Source: Planococcus glaciei (GTDB lineage Bacteria > Bacillota > Bacilli > Bacillales_A > Planococcaceae). Taken from it: 64,000 bases of DNA. Shown here piece after piece: positions 62,749 to 64,000 of the stretch. The DNA lies in the NCBI RefSeq assembly GCF_900099655.1, contig NZ_FNDC01000016.1, forward strand, positions 1 to 64,000. Reading direction: 5' to 3'. The position numbers were made by a program, and so were the translations under genes. Under the pieces are notes generated by a model. It did no database searches. It was not told the origin of the DNA and was given only the letters and a program-made list of their open reading frames with translations. Within the stretch, counting starts at the first letter, position 1, and each line of letters begins with the position of its first letter.

Positions 62749-64000
62749 ATGAAATCCATAAAAAGTGAAAAGGGCTATGCATTAGTGGTCGTTCTTTTGC
62801 TCATCGTTTTGGTGCTGGGCATCTCTGCGACCTTCATTTCCGGCTCTCTCAATAATGCGAAACAGGAAAAGACGGTGGACCTTTCCAATCAATCGGTAGC
62901 AGCAGCTGAGATGGGAATCCTTTACTATTCAACCGATTTCGAACGGTCACTCGATCAGATCAAGCAGGAAGTGCTGAACCAGACGCGCTTGGAACTGGAT
63001 AAGATCGTCGCCTGTTTGTATGCCAGCAATAAAGATGCCTGCGATACATCCGCAGAGCGTACTGCCTGGGAACAAAACATCGACCGTCAAATGAAGCAAT
63101 TGTATGTGAAAAAGATTCTTATAAAAATCAACGAATTGATTAAAATCAATGGGACACAAACGGCGCCGTTCACTTCTACGCAGTCCAATTACGCGCCGCA
63201 AACATGGAAGTTGATGAACGTGGCGTATACAGCGAGTGAACTGCAGACTGTCAGCAATGTATTGGTTGACCGGATTGTCGCCCAAGGCAAACTGGAAGTG
63301 AAAATGGATGTAAAAGGGACGTCCATGAGTTCCCCGAAAACCTTGAACTCGTTGTTTACCGTCAACATTCCCGCTTCATTTTTAAATAAAGGAGAAGTCT
63401 ACAACGTCGGCCAGGAAATCATCGCCGGCAAAGAAGATGCGGCGTACCAGGATGTCTTCAAATTGACGCCGCCGACACAATCCTGCGACGCTTTGCTAAC
63501 CAGCGTCATTGCCGGCACAGCTCGAGCTCCATTTGAATGCAAAATGACCGGCGATCAAAAATTGGCGACGTTTATTGCCAAAGTGACGGCAGCCGGAAAA
63601 AACCCGATGGACTTCTGGGTCCATGTGGACGACTTCCAGAGAAACGTCTGTACGTCGAACTGCAACTCCATCGATTTCCTTGGAACAAACGTTGTTGTAA
63701 AAGCGACGGATGCAGGGGCATCGAGCAATATGAACAATCTGGTAAACGGCAACTTGATCATCAACGGCACATTGACGACCGGGCAAAACATGAACAACTT
63801 AGGGAAGAACATGTCCAAACAGACCATCGTATTAAAAGAGATGTATATCGGCGGGAATATCAAAAATCTGTTTTATACCAATTTAATGATCCTTGGTAAG
63901 GATACGGGAGAAGATTCCCGCCTCCATGTCGTAGGCAAATTCCAAATTGACAACTATACCCACCTCTGCATGGACATCGATCGGATACTTCCGGCAGATC
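62749..64000 (+). CDS. PilX-like surface/pilus-associated protein, locus 2, cut by the window end
   Basis: ATG 62749 (AAAGGGG upstream) opens a frame of 417 codons with no stop before 64000. It begins KSEKGYALVVVLLLIVLVLG, a PilX-type signal without Glu5, and has NNAKQEKTVDLSNQSVAAAEMG aligned to NH2-terminal sequence of the 8382 gene (HAKQEQTVDQGNLAVTAAEMG). The segment LCMDIDRI near the end matches LCVNLDGI there. It contains several cysteines. Function unknown. Confidence 0.82.
   Translation, partial: MKSIKSEKGYALVVVLLLIVLVLGISATFISGSLNNAKQEKTVDLSNQSVAAAEMGILYYSTDFERSLDQIKQEVLNQTRLELDKIVACLYASNKDACDTSAERTAWEQNIDRQMKQLYVKKILIKINELIKINGTQTAPFTSTQSNYAPQTWKLMNVAYTASELQTVSNVLVDRIVAQGKLEVKMDVKGTSMSSPKTLNSLFTVNIPASFLNKGEVYNVGQEIIAGKEDAAYQDVFKLTPPTQSCDALLTSVIAGTARAPFECKMTGDQKLATFIAKVTAAGKNPMDFWVHVDDFQRNVCTSNCNSIDFLGTNVVVKATDAGASSNMNNLVNGNLIINGTLTTGQNMNNLGKNMSKQTIVLKEMYIGGNIKNLFYTNLMILGKDTGEDSRLHVVGKFQIDNYTHLCMDIDRILPAD

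Overview
The window looks like the chromosome of a Bacillales bacterium, most probably a non-sporulating member of Planococcaceae (Planococcus/Planomicrobium-like). This is an inference from gene order, protein sequence style, AGGAGG ribosome sites, T-box and lysine leaders and TTGACA/TATAAT promoters. The gene order largely follows the Bacillus subtilis block pheST - rnhC - zapA - cvpA - polX - mutS2 - lcfA/fadR/fadB/etfBA - trxA - uvrC - lysC - sdhCAB - racE - rph - rdgB - tig - clpX - lonA - engB - hemAXCDBL - valS - folC. The sporulation-linked genes that interrupt this block in B. subtilis (gerE, gerM, lonB, spoVID/ysxE) are all missing.

Layout: 1-221 is the 5' end of an IS21-type transposase, abutting a NERD-domain gene. 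1.6-2.75 kb is an XRE regulator with two membrane proteins. 3-7.6 kb is an RNA methyltransferase and T-box-controlled pheST. 7.8-9.9 kb is an inserted, AT-rich pilin-like pair. 10-16.5 kb holds DNA repair and division genes. 16.6-22 kb is the fatty-acid degradation and electron-transfer-flavoprotein cluster with a FadR-type operator. 22-26 kb is trxA, uvrC and lysine-riboswitch-controlled lysC. 26.3-30.1 kb is succinate dehydrogenase. 30.2-33.5 kb is thioesterase, MarR, racE, rph and rdgB, followed by tRNA-Arg(UCU). 33.8-35.4 kb is accessory (a CxxC membrane protein, TetR plus an atypical Spx paralogue). 35.5-42.6 kb is TPR protein, tig, clpX, lonA, engB. 43.1-49.3 kb is the complete hem operon from glutamyl-tRNA to glutamate-1-semialdehyde aminotransferase, plus uroporphyrinogen synthesis. 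49.7-53.7 kb is an AbrB-type membrane protein and T-box-controlled valS. 54-55.3 kb is TetR with a two-subunit SMR exporter. 55.3-58.4 kb (minus strand) is a zinc alcohol dehydrogenase and two tandem RimK-like ATP-grasp ligases. 58.5-61.4 kb is folC and a membrane GAF-GGDEF protein. 61.6 kb to the end is a second pilin-like cluster, paralogous to the one at 7.8 kb and cut by the window edge.

The most unusual content is non-coding. Five intergenic arrays (near 1.3, 42.8, 49.4, 53.9 and 56.6 kb) each hold four to six copies of a short core at an exact 20- or 21-bp period (two helical turns). The core is conserved while the rest of each unit varies. Four of the five lie within about 90 bp of a GCTTTTCGC/GCGAAAAGC palindrome. 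A second family, of roughly 100-bp nested-hairpin modules near 2.8-3.0, 20.8 and 29.7-30.0 kb, shows compensatory changes in its stems between copies. I do not recognise a published name for either family and could not search for one.
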